From: Panagrolaimus kolymaensis
Lineage: Eukaryota > Nematoda > Chromadorea > Rhabditida > Panagrolaimidae
Direction of reading: 5' to 3'
DNA length: 64,000 bases
NCBI GenBank assembly: GCA_028622995.1
Contig: JAJQJQ010000007.1
Location: 1,922,001-1,986,000 of the forward strand
Positions 1-10,207 of the stretch are shown here, piece by piece. The position numbers and the translations under genes are program-made. The notes beneath the pieces were generated by a model. It had not been told where the DNA came from, ran no database searches, and saw only the letters and a list, made by a program, of their open reading frames with translations. Numbering within the stretch: the first letter of the stretch is position 1; every line of letters begins with the position of its first letter.

Positions 1-2718
1 TCGTCGAAAACGTTTACGTTTAAGCCTATCTTTAGTTTCTCGAAGGCAAGGAATCAACTTATTGAAAAGGGGATATCTGCGAATTTTTCGTTTAAGAACT
101 GTTGAACAACCCAATGCAATAAGAGTAATGGAAAATAAGAAACATATGATAATGACAAAATATAACTTTGACCATGAACAATCCAATTGCTTTCCAGATG
201 TTAACGTTGTAAAAAGATTTCCCATCCAGTATGGTTGTTCACATTGGCATTCTTTCGTATAATTATTACATCGGCCATGATGAGAGCAAGATCGTTGACA
301 ATCTGCAAACAAAAATTATTTATTTATTTTCTATTTTAGCTAGACGGTTAAAAATGGATCGTCAAAAAAGAAACATACACAATGGCTCGATTTGTTTAAT
401 ACTAAATTCTTGAATCATCACATTTTCTTTCTGTAAAATTGCAACCGCTCTTCGAACTTCAACCACTTCAAGTTTAATTAATGATGATTTTAGTTCACGA
501 ATTTGTCGAGAAGTTAAATCTATAATAAAAAAACATGTCTAGAAAAAGCTTTTCTGAAAAATTAAAAATATACCATCAAGGGAATATTCTGCATGAAATA
601 CAATTCGAAGATTGCCGGTCTTATGATCTTGTCCAAAATCTGTGAAATGAACATATACGGTTGAAGCTTCAGAAATTTGTGATGTTAAAGCAGCAGAAAG
701 ACGAGCTTCAAATTTTCTACGAAGCCGATAAGTGATATCCTCAATTTTTTGATCCATGTATATTTCCACGGAATTTAATCTTTCATCCCCATTTACAACA
801 GTAAGCGATATAGTAACAGTATCAGATTGTTTTTGTTGATCGAATACAGTTAAATTAAAAAGGAATTCACCTTCAACTAAACCATTTAAAAATAATACAG
901 GTTGATTTTCTGAATTATCCAATGGAGACTAAAAACATAATTAAACTTGATAATTAAAAGGGAGAAGACTAACAATGCAAGCAGGAGTATTATCAAATGG
1001 CGTCCATTTATATTCCACAATTCCTGCATCATCGGTTGATAATGAACCATTCAAAGCAACAATGGATCGAGGCAAAGTTACTGTAATATTTTTTGCATGT
1101 GCAACGGGTGGTTGATTTTGGCCTTAAAATAGAAAACATGATAAATAATGAATTCAAAGATAAAATCTTACTTCTTTCAACATTTATATAAACAATGGAA
1201 GAAGCATTCAAACCTCCATCGTCAGTAACAGAAAATTCAAATTTATAAATCCCCTCTTGTAATTCAGTTGCAGTTGCTTTTGCTTTATCACCGTTTAAAA
1301 TTGAAGCTTGAGAAGGGCCGCTAAAATAAGCTATTAAGCCTATGAAGAAAGTAATAAAAACTAACTCAAGTTGCAACCATTTATATTCAACGATTGTTCC
1401 ATCGTCTTCAACAGCCCCGTCTAAAATGGCTGAAGATTCAGGCAAAATTATTGTTGCATTCTTTCCAGCATCAACTTCTAAAATCAATCTTTTTATATCG
1501 CATTTGAAAATTAAAAAATTTACTCGGAGCTTGATTTTCAGCTTTATTTACAAAAATGCTTATCGTTGTTGTATCTTTTTGTTTTTTACCATCAAAAACC
1601 TCCAATTGAAAAATATAAGGGCCTGATAGTTCATTCGATTGAATATTAGTTAATTTTAAAATGGATGAGCTTGAGCCTAAATGTCAAAGATTAAAAATGC
1701 ATTCAATATGCCAGTATGCTTATTTACCTGAATAATCAAGTGGAAGATTTGAAAGATCATCAACGCGAGCCCAACTATATTGCTCAATTTTGACATCATC
1801 TGTTGAACTATTGCCGCAAAGATTTAATTCCTCCAATGGTAATCTAACTGTAATGCTTCCAGTTGCAGAATCACCGCATCGACTGATATGAGCTTTTGGA
1901 GGATCATCACGCTCTTCACTAACAATCACATCCACTTCAGTTTCATCTGAGCTTCCATTATCATCCGTAACTTTCAAACTAAACAAATTTGTTTTTCAAT
2001 CAAATAGATATCAAAATGATAATAAAGCTTACGAAAAAGTATAATTCCCTGGTTGTAAATTATTCAAAGTCAAAATGGGAGTATTTAATGCAGATGGTAA
2101 TTGAATGGATGGGCCCTTTTTAAGATGCCATTCATATGTAACTATTTTTCCATCATCATCTCGACTTCCTTCAGCATTCAAAACTAATTGACTATTCTCC
2201 ACGATATTATGAGGACTTGATGGTTTTACAATGGCATGAGGTTTAATGTTTTCTGTTTTTTCTGATAATACTTCCAAACTTTTTTCTTTCTCATCAGAAA
2301 TATTTCCATTTTGAACAGTCACACGATATTTTAATTTTCCCGACTTTAATTTGGTTAATTCCAAAATGGGTTTATCATATGCATCGGCATAGCTATTGCC
2401 TTCACCTTCAAGAGGAACCCAATAAAATGTCCAATTTCCTGAATAAGTATGTATCATTAGTATTTATTTTTAATTTCAAATATTACTACCTTCATGGCTT
2501 GTTAATTTTGTATCAGTGAAAACAACTCTAAAAGTAACACTTTCAATTGGAAGCTGTACAGTTGACGGACCTTCAATGGAAAAAATAACTGGAGGTAAAG
2601 TTTGTGATAATGGCGGTGGAATTTCTTCTGATGAATCCAATGCTGATGGATAATCATTACTACAATATGAATAAAAGAAATATGTAATAAAAATAAATGA
2701 AATTTGAGTGCAATACAT
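1..2718 (-). CDS. KIAA0319-like PKD-domain type I membrane protein (3' end outside window)
   Basis: Ten exons read on the minus strand: 2718-2490, 2438-2033, 1978-1728, 1676-1524, 1477-1366, 1320-1172, 1122-974, 928-574, 529-379 and 302-1, joined at GT/AG sites with continuous phase (about 752 residues visible). The start has a hydrophobic signal peptide (MYCTQISFIFITYFFYSYC). Several repeats end in patterns such as YEWHLKKGP, YSWARVDD, YKWLQLE and YKWTPFD, each followed by a DDxG-type strand; these are PKD-type beta domains. The C-terminal part has an EGF-like cysteine cluster (CSHHGRCNNYTKECQC) just before one transmembrane helix and a basic cytoplasmic tail. PKD repeats, a juxtamembrane cysteine module and one TM segment is the KIAA0319/KIAA0319L architecture, a family linked to neuronal migration and membrane trafficking. 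The stop codon is not in the window. The ATG lies 225 bp after the stop of the NOL11-like gene. Confidence 0.8.
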
Positions 2719-2942
2719 GATTAATTGATGCCTTGTAGTTGATTCGTTTACATTCTAAACCAATAACATTAATTAGTTACAAACCAAGAAGCTTTATGAT
2801 AGCAAGAAAGATAACGCGATATAAAACAAAAATATTGAAGAGTAAAATCACTCTTACATTTGAACACTGAAGAACATTTTATTAAAAAATTTATCTAAAC
2901 ACAAACAAAAAATCAACAACAACATTTCAAAAAACATTCGGT

Positions 2943-4421
2943 TTAAATAATAGTTTTTTTGCAGAACATAACTTTTTCAACAACATAATCAGTTTCAACA
3001 GGAGCTTCAAGTTCAGGCAATTTTGTGCGTGCTCTACTTTTGGATAAAAGTTTTGTAAAAGCAGAGGTCATTTCAGTCATACTTTGAATATAATCTTTTG
3101 CTCGTTTCAATGAAGCATAACTTTCTTCTTCCCATACAAGCTTATCACAATGGCTGTCAATCAAAGAAAGAAGTAATTCAATTATCTAAAAAGACGCAAT
3201 TAAAATTTCACATAGCTTTTTTTGAAACAACTTACGCGGTCACAAAGAAGATCATTGCCTGCTTTTTGATCTAATAAATTAACACCAAGATCAAGAACTT
3301 TAACGGCATCTTTGGTAGATAAGACTTCAGCCAAGTATCGTCTAAGAAAAGCTTTGGTAAAACCTTTATAAAGCATTCCAATGAAAAGTTCTTCTGTTGC
3401 GTCTTCATCGAGCCTAAAAATATAAATTAATCTTTGGAATTATGCATAAAAATCTTACGTTAAAGCAAATTTAAGTAGTGGAGCAAACGATTCATCAAGA
3501 ATGATCGTTGATGAACATTTAACATACTCAAGAAGTAGCTTGGAACATTTATCAGCAATTAATTCTTTCACAACATCACCAAAAGCACTAAAAAATAAAT
3601 GAAGTTTACACTAAAAAAAATATCAAAACCATTACGCAGTGTTAATAATTCTATGAGTAAAAATAGTATTGAATACTGTAATAACTTGTGACTCGTTTTT
3701 TGCCAATTTTCCTTCTAGTAATTTCATGAGTTTGCTTTGATCAGGTTGACATAACGGTTCACAAAACAGTGTATCTTCCATATTCTGGCTTTCACATTTT
3801 TGAAGAAGAGCTTTCCATTTCTCATCTGATTTTGGCTGAAAACAAATGGTAAGAAGTTTCAAAGCTTTATAAAAAACTTTACATTTTGAAGAAAAAGTTG
3901 AACAGCAAAAGTTAAATTCTGATTTGAATCAAGTTTTTCATTTTTACCATTGAAAGATTTTTTGTAGCCAACAGGTGTTGTAAAATGACTTCCAACAGGT
4001 AATTTAGGAGGCCCACGTCGAGGAACTTGAAAAGGTAATTGCGCAACATTCAATTTTCCTTTGAGAATAATAATTAAACTTGGTTTGAATTCAACAGTTA
4101 TCTAAAAAAATAAACAATATTAATCTTCAAAATCAAAATAGCTTCAAACCTCGGGAAGATTCTTTTCTGGCCATACAAATGTTTTCTCTCCAATTGCTTC
4201 AACACGATCATTTTTATCGAAAAGTTGGATGTTGAGTTGATGAGTCCCTAAAAGTAAATAAAAAAGATTAAATAAAACAAAAGCAAAAATAAAAGCTTAC
4301 ATTTTCCATCAACTTTTTCAGGTTCATTATTAACAGAACGACAAGTAAGTAAATGTTTTCCACCAATATCTTGCACAAAAAATGCTTCTTTATCTAACGA
4401 TTTAATTTCAGAAATAGCCAT
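2943..4421 (-). CDS. NOL11-like nucleolar protein candidate
   Basis: Seven exons (4421-4301, 4247-4150, 4101-3883, 3835-3636, 3587-3459, 3413-3236, 3185-2943) give 395 residues. The second half is helical. The pattern 'LLLSLIDSHCDKLVWEEES', then a basic stretch, then a closing YVVEKVMF resembles the C-terminal region of NOL11, which ends in YSIEVLEL in vertebrates. NOL11 is a small-subunit processome (t-UTP) factor in rRNA transcription and early 18S processing. The N-terminal half shows no clear WD repeats, and the protein is shorter than human NOL11. The call therefore rests on a weak C-terminal resemblance and on the adjacent NIFK-like nucleolar gene. It could be a different helical-repeat protein. 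The gene lies 370 bp after the NIFK-like stop and 224 bp before the KIAA0319-like ATG, all on one strand. Confidence 0.4.
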
Positions 4422-4791
4422 TAAACGTTTCAAAAAGTGGCAATAACAACAAGAAAATGATAAAAAAAAGTTTAGAGAGAAACGTGAATGAAAGCGTTGT
4501 TTTTTGATTTTCAACAAAAAAAATTTTTTTGATTGAAGCCTGTTGACTTTAGGTTGTTGAACCACACAATACCAGAAATAATGGGGTTGCTTGCTTGCTC
4601 GTGTTTTAGGACATCTCAAAATATTAATCAAGTGTTTCTATGGTAAAAAAAAGTCCTTCTTCCATGTGTTCATGATACGACAAAACTAAGGACAATAATA
4701 TATATGTAAACTAATATGTTTAAAACATCTTCCAAATAAAAATTTTATTTTCAAAAATCAACAAAAAATAGTAACAAAAAGATGTAAACAT

Positions 4792-5720
4792 TTATTTGAA
4801 ATTTTTTAACCATGTTGAAATCTTTTCTTGAACTTGAGCATCACGAACTTTTTGTTCTTCTAAAGCCTCTGATAACTTTTCGGAATAATCAAATTTGTAA
4901 TCAATGCCATTTTCTTTCGCCTTAGCAAGTTGTTTATTGATGAAATCAGCGACTCTTTGCTATAAAGAAACACAAATGAGTAAAAGATAATCAAATATAC
5001 ACAAACAAAACTTACAGGATTCTCTTTGAACTTCTTTAAATGAGCTTTAGCAATTCTCTTTTTCAAGTAATCAGTCTTCTTCATACCAGGTTTACCAAAA
5101 CGAGAACCAAGTTGAACTGCAATAGGAACTTGTGCATTGAGGAGTTGACGACATCTGATTACATGTTCACCCATCATCAAAGATTTGTTAATGACTGTAA
5201 CGACAATAGATGCAACTTCTGCATATTTGAACCCAACATAGATTTTTCCACTGAATCCACCCTAAAATATTATAGTATTAACAAAATCATGCTTTGAAAG
5301 AATCAATAAACATACCTTTTTGTTTCTTATAACTCTTACACGCTTGACTTCGCCAAATTGAGAAAAGTACTTGTAACAAGCTTCTTCAAAAAACCCATAC
5401 GGTGCATTTCGAATGACGATAAAAGCAGAAAGTGCTTTTGGATCACGAACATATTTCTTTTGAGCTTTCTTGATAGTTGATGGTTTTCTAACAGGTTTCC
5501 GAACAGTGATATTCAAATTCAAAGCTTTCTTCGTTGCTTCTTTTTTCGGTTCCACTTTTGCAGCCTCTTTTACCAAAGCCTTCACAATCTTCTTCGGTTT
5601 TACCAAGGGCTTTACAGCTTTCTTTGTTGTTTCTTTTTTTGATTCTACCTTTACAGCTTTCTTTAGCGAAGGCTTCGCAACCTTCTTTGATTTAACCATA
5701 GGCTTTACAGCTTTCGTCAT
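4792..5720 (-). CDS. NIFK/Nop15-like nucleolar RRM protein
   Basis: Three exons (5720-5316, 5261-5016, 4959-4792) encode 272 residues. Residues 1-80 are a lysine-rich tail with repeated KKAVKPLVK / SKKETTKKA blocks, typical of nucleolar proteins. An RRM follows: RNP2-like AFIVIRNAPYGF, a 'YFSQFGEVKRVRVIRNKK' core and an RNP1-like GKIYVGFKYAEVA. The RRM is followed by a helical basic segment (KKTDYLKKRIAKAHLKKF). The YFSQFG-V-R-R-R core is characteristic of the MKI67-interacting NIFK/yeast Nop15 family, which acts in 60S assembly and pre-rRNA processing. The N-terminal basic repeats are longer than usual. The gene is divergent from the CSN8-like gene, with 284 bp between the two start codons. 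Confidence 0.65.
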
Positions 5721-6004
5721 TTTGCAAGCCTAAAAATGAAATTCGATTAGAAAATAATGATAAAATAGCTAAAGTTGAGACAAAATTGCGCAAACAGAAA
5801 ATGTTATCCTCAACTTTTTATTTTCTGAGCGAGAACACTTTTGATTGGCTATATGTGCTAAATATCATCATTGCGAATTCATTTCAGTTTCAAAAAATCT
5901 TTCAATCAAACAAAATTTTAGTCAATCAACTTCTAATATTTTTCTGAGAAGCTTTAATTAAAGTTTGCAACAAGCTATTATTTTCTGAAAAATTTTAACC
6001 GAAA
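5721..6004. promoter_or_regulatory. Divergent intergenic region, NIFK-like / CSN8-like
   Basis: This is a 284-bp AT-rich gap between two start codons that point away from each other, so it presumably holds both promoters. I see no TATA-like box or strong palindrome in it. Confidence 0.4.
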
Positions 6005-6748
6005 ATGAGTGCCGAACCAACTGGCGAAACTTCAACCATGTCAAAAGAAGATGTACCAGAACCCATGGAACAAGGTATTATTTCTCATATTTTTTTGATG
6101 ATTTATTAATACTCCTTTTTTTTACAGATTTATCTCAGCATATTCCTGAAGAACCACCGATCGCCGAAGCTGCTAATAATTCTGCTCCTGTTAATCATAA
6201 TGGTCAAGAAATCGCTCGTAATCCAACTTTCCATGATCGTTATCAAGAGCTTAAAGAAAAAGAACTTGAAAATGGTCATCTCAGCATTGAAGAATACATT
6301 GAACTTTTTCTCGCAGAAGTTGTTCAAAATCTTGATTATGTATGTTGTCTTTATGCTATTAGTGTATCTTCTTTACTAAATTTTTTCTTTATTTTTTAGG
6401 CTCGTCATACTCTTTTCCGTGCTAAACAACGATATTCAAACGAATCAATGTTCATTTCGATTCAAGGTTTTCTATGTTTTAACTACTCAGACGACTTCAG
6501 CGGAGCTATTAAAAAGCTTAAATCAGTAAAAAATCGTCTCACAAAGTTCCAGTAAGCCATATTTCCAACGGTTTAAAGATGTTAGCTAATTCAATTTTTT
6601 TAGACATTATTTGGATGAAATGCACAATCGCTTCTTAGCTTATGGTATTGCTTCTATTGCTGATTGCTATTCTACTATCAAAGTAGCTACTTTGGGAAGT
6701 ATTTTAAAAATAATCGATGGATTGATGACGATGCCGTGCATCATGTAA
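6005..6748 (+). CDS. CSN8-like (COP9 signalosome subunit 8) gene, 3' end running into a Helitron
   Basis: Exons 6005-6074, 6128-6339, 6400-6551 and 6604-6748 give a 192-residue frame. The part from 'ARHTLFRAKQRYS' through 'FLAYGIASIADCYSTI' follows the pattern of the CSN8/PSMD8 PCI-type domain, where a helix with RRxFxLVAxAYxSI leads into the winged helix. The frame then enters the sequence I take to be the Helitron 5' end (about 6671) and stops at 6746-6748. The normal CSN8 C-terminal winged helix and tail are missing, and I find no continuation after the Helitron 3' end. Either the gene was truncated by the insertion, or this is a captured or duplicated copy. The N-terminal 50 residues are acidic and not diagnostic. 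Family assignment is moderate; the truncation reading is inferred. Confidence 0.45.
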
Positions 6749-7311
6749 TATTCAAGGATGTAATTGAAGGACATCAAGAATCACGATTGTTAGTTAGTCC
6801 CGTTGTTTGGGCTAATGGATACAATGTTGACTATTGGACATTAGAAAATCAAAGACAAAAACGCCGATTATCAACACAACCCCATTATAATGAAAATTTT
6901 GAATATTCAATAATTCCTATCAATATTAACAACGTTCATTGGACATTGGCCATTCTTTCAAAACAAAAAAAACTATGTAAGTATTATGATACTTTTGGCA
7001 ATGATTTACCTACATCACAAAAAACAAAGCTCATGGCAATTTGTAAAATGTTATATGGATTTGATTGCACATTTCAACATGCTCCAGTTAATACTTTTCA
7101 ACGCCAAATTGATTCAATCAATTGTGGGCCGATGATTTGCATGTTAGTTAGAAGAATATTTAATAACCAACGTTTATTTTTTGGATTACAAGAAATAGTT
7201 GCTTGGAGACGAGATGTATATAACCATTACACACAAATAAATCAAAATGCAAACAATGACATTACTAATAACAATTGCGATAGTAATAAATCATCTAAAA
7301 ATCATCAAAAA
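6664..7311 (+). CDS. Helitron-borne Ulp1/C48-type cysteine protease domain
   Basis: The reading frame from 6664 carries a complete-looking Ulp1 (SUMO-protease-like, C48) domain. The N-terminal WIDDDAVHHVI motif corresponds to the WLNDxxI substrate-groove helix. The catalytic residues are His92 (VHWTLAIL), Asp109 (YYDTFG), Gln148 and Cys154 (SINCGPM), and the six-residue Gln-to-Cys spacing matches the family. Ulp1-like domains are known as accessory domains of Helitron proteins. After about residue 215 the sensible sequence continues in another frame: an A6 run at 7307-7312 marks a -1 shift into the Rep ORF, so the original product was probably one Ulp1-Rep polyprotein. The true N-terminus is unclear because 6664 lies at the element edge. 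Confidence 0.7.
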
Positions 7312-7312
7312 A

Positions 7313-10106
7313 TTCTAATGAAAATGAAGTCATTAAAAATTTTAACAAAAACCTTGATATCGCTAATGCAACTCCAGTTAGAAAAACTAATAAAAGGAAG
7401 ACATTTGATGATAAAATTGTTGTTACTCCGAAAACTATTAAAATTCAAAATGATTTATTTGAATCCAACAATTTATCAATTCAAAATGGTACTCATAATG
7501 ATTCCATGGAGGTTGATAATAAAAATGAAGAAGATGATTTAGAAAAAGAGACTGAGTATAGAAAAGAAGCAGCTGAAACTTGGAAATCTTTTGCTGCTAG
7601 AAAAAAAATTAATAATAAGTATAATAATACCAAAGGAAAAAGTGATTGGAACAATTCTAAAATGAATGCTGCAGATAAACTTAAAGAAATAAAAAGAGTT
7701 CGTGAGGCTAAAGCGAAAAAAAGAACATCAATGCCGCATACCCAAAAAAGTGCTGAAAATGAACAAAAATGCATTCGAATGCAAAATAAAAGATTAACAT
7801 TATCGAAAACTGAAATAGAGAAAAAACAAGAACTTGATAAATTATCAAAGAGAAACAAACGCAAGCCAAAAAATCAAATAGCAAGTGGAGGAAAAGAAAT
7901 AGATGATAATATGACGGAACATTCTCTTGGACAAATGAATCTTGAATGTCTCCATTGCCGAGCTAAACATTTTGAAAGCGAAAAAATCAGCAATAAAGGA
8001 TTATCATTTAGTAGTTGTTGTCAACATGGAAGTAGTTTGAGTATACCAGCTCAAAATCCTTATCCAGAAGAATTTAAAAAACTTTTTGATATTAAAGAGT
8101 TCCGTGATAATATTCGACTTTATAATAGTGTTCATGCTTTTTTCTCTTTTAACGCTGATATTATTAATTTTGGAATTAATCGTCCAGGCCCTTATTCATT
8201 TGTTGTTCAAGGACAGATTTATAATCAAATTAATACATCTTTAATAAATATGCCAAATCAACCAAGAATTTACGGACAATTATATTTTACAGATCCACTG
8301 GAGGCTGTTGAAACACGTCTACAAACATTTTCAAAACTTAATCCAAAAACAACAGAAATTTTGTCTACTACTTTGAGTCGAATAAATTGCCATGCCCAAG
8401 CTTTTAAAATGATGCATGAACAATATGAAATGCAACAAACTTTAGCAGCACAAAATGGAACAGCGCCTTTGAATTTATCAATGCATTTTAGCCTTAAAAA
8501 GGGAGTTGATCCTAGACGTTTTAATTTACAAACATCCAATGAAGTTGCTGCAGTTTTTGCTACAACTGATGATGGTGAAATCCCTGATTCTTATGTAACA
8601 ATTTATGATAAAGAAGGGCGTCAACTCAAAACTGTTAACGCATTAGATAAAAATGTTGAACCGTGGCTTTATCCTATCTTCTTTCCTCATGGACAGCCAA
8701 TTTGGCACCATGAAATGAAAAAACTTTTTGGTAATAAAAATGAAAATATTACTCGAGGTGCTTACGCTAAATTCAAAATTTCAATTCGAGATGGCGAGTT
8801 TAATGCAATTTTACATGGTGGTCGACTTTTTCAACAATGGTTAGTTGATACGGCTTTAAAAATAATCAAAGAAAGGGTTGAATATCTTCGTAAAAATCAA
8901 AATAAAATTTATCGCGATAGTTATGCGAATATTGATGACTTCATGAAAAAGCACCAAATGGCAAATAATGCAAACTCAATTGGTACTAAAATTATTTTGC
9001 CTTCCACTCATACTGGATCTCCCCGTTATATGGAACAAGTTTATCAAGATGCAATGGCAATTGTTCGTAGACTTGGGAAACCCGATTTGTTTATTACAAT
9101 GACTTGCAATCCAAATTGGACAGAAATTATTGAAAATCTCTTACCAGGACAAACACCAACTGATCGACCTGATTTGATTGCAAGAGTTTTTAAACAAAAA
9201 TTAAATTTTGTTATTGATTTGATTGAAAAGAAAGGATATTTTGGTGGGTGTAAAGCATATGTTTATACCGTTGAATTTCAAAAAAGAGGTCTCCCTCATG
9301 CACATTTATTAGTGACTCTACAAGGAGATTATAAAATGAGAACATCCGAAGTTATTGATCGCTATATAAGCGCGCAATTACCAGATCCTGATAAATCTCC
9401 AAATTTATTTAATTTAGTTTCCACTCATATGATTCATGGACCTTGCGGATTTCGATGTGAAAAAAATGGGAAATGTTCGAAAGGTTTTCCTAAAAATTTC
9501 CAGGAAGAAACCACACTTGATGAAGATGCCTATCCAACTTATGCCCGGCCTAATAACGGACGATCAGTAAGAAAACCATCAGGATTTGTTGCTGATAACC
9601 AATATGTTGTACCTCACTGTCCAAATTTATTATTATTAATGAATTGTCATATCAATGTTGAAGTTGTGTCTTCAATTAAAGCTGTAAAATATTTATATAA
9701 ATATATTTTCAAAGGTCATGATTCGGCAGCTATTAAAATTGTTGATGATGTTGTTCAATATGATGAATGTGAATCATTTTTAAACAGCCGATATATGGGA
9801 GCAGCTGAAGCTGTATGGAGAATTCTAAATTTCGAATTGCATGGTAAAAGTCATTCTATCACTCGACTTCCTATTCATTTACCAAACCAACAAACTGTAA
9901 ATTTTATTGATGCAGAAAACGTTGATGGTTTACAAGCTGCTTTGGATAAAAATACAATGTTAATGGATTATTTTGAATTAAATAAACGTGATCCTCAAGC
10001 CAATAATTATTACTATGGCGAAATTCCCGAACATTTTACATGGGTTAAAAATGCAGATACAAAAAAATTTCAATGGAACACACGTAAAGGTGCTTTTAAT
10101 AACTGA
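7313..10106 (+). CDS. Helitron Rep protein (Helitron-like N-terminal and HUH domains, helicase missing)
   Basis: The frame is open from just after the A6 run (7307-7312); the first ATG is at 7506 and gives 866 residues. Residues about 148-174 hold a cysteine/histidine cluster (ECLHCRAKHFESE ... CCQHG), the zinc-like motif at the start of Helitron replicases. The Helitron-like N domain follows. Rep motifs are clear: PDLFITMTCNPNW; the HUH metal site with His598 and His600 in LPHAHLLV; and the two-tyrosine motif KYLYKYIFKG (Tyr729 and Tyr733). All catalytic nicking residues look intact. The protein stops at residue 866, just after the FTWVKN / WNTRKGAF segment. In intact Helitrons that point leads into the Pif1-family helicase, which is wholly absent, and the 3' hairpin comes about 75 bp later. 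An internal deletion is the simplest explanation. Confidence 0.85.
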
Positions 10107-10178
10107 GAAAAAGAATGTTAAAATTTTTGTTGGATAATTATTATAAAAAAACACTGAAGCCGGAATTGTCTAGGTGGT

Positions 10179-10207
10179 GGCGTGCCGAAGGCACGCCTGC
10201 CGCCTAG
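10179..10207 (+). repeat. Helitron 3' terminal hairpin and CTAG end
   Basis: Perfect 8-bp stem GGCGTGCC/GGCACGCC with a GAA loop, then TGCCGC and CTAG. The hairpin sits inside a longer imperfect inverted repeat that begins with another CTAG at about 10170. The GC-rich segment stands out from its AT-rich surroundings. Confidence 0.8.

Larger units (their letters stand above)
6671..10207 (+). mobile_element. Helitron (rolling-circle transposon), decayed
   Basis: The element contains a Ulp1-type protease ORF and a Rep (HUH) ORF in the same orientation. Its right end has a strong hairpin, GGCGTGCC-GAA-GGCACGCC at 10179-10197, followed seven bases later by CTAG at 10204-10207 and then T. That is the canonical Helitron 3' terminus (hairpin, CTRR, insertion before T). 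The left end is proposed at TCTACTATC (6671), a common Helitron start, with a perfect 16-bp palindrome CAAAGTAGCTACTTTG at 6679-6694. The base before it is T rather than the A expected for a standard AT target, so the left boundary is uncertain. The Pif1-like helicase is absent, so the element is non-autonomous. Confidence 0.75.

Noticed and set aside
5470..5733. Plus-strand frame with phenylalanine-rich repeats
   Set aside because: It is antisense to the lysine-rich repeats of the NIFK-like gene.
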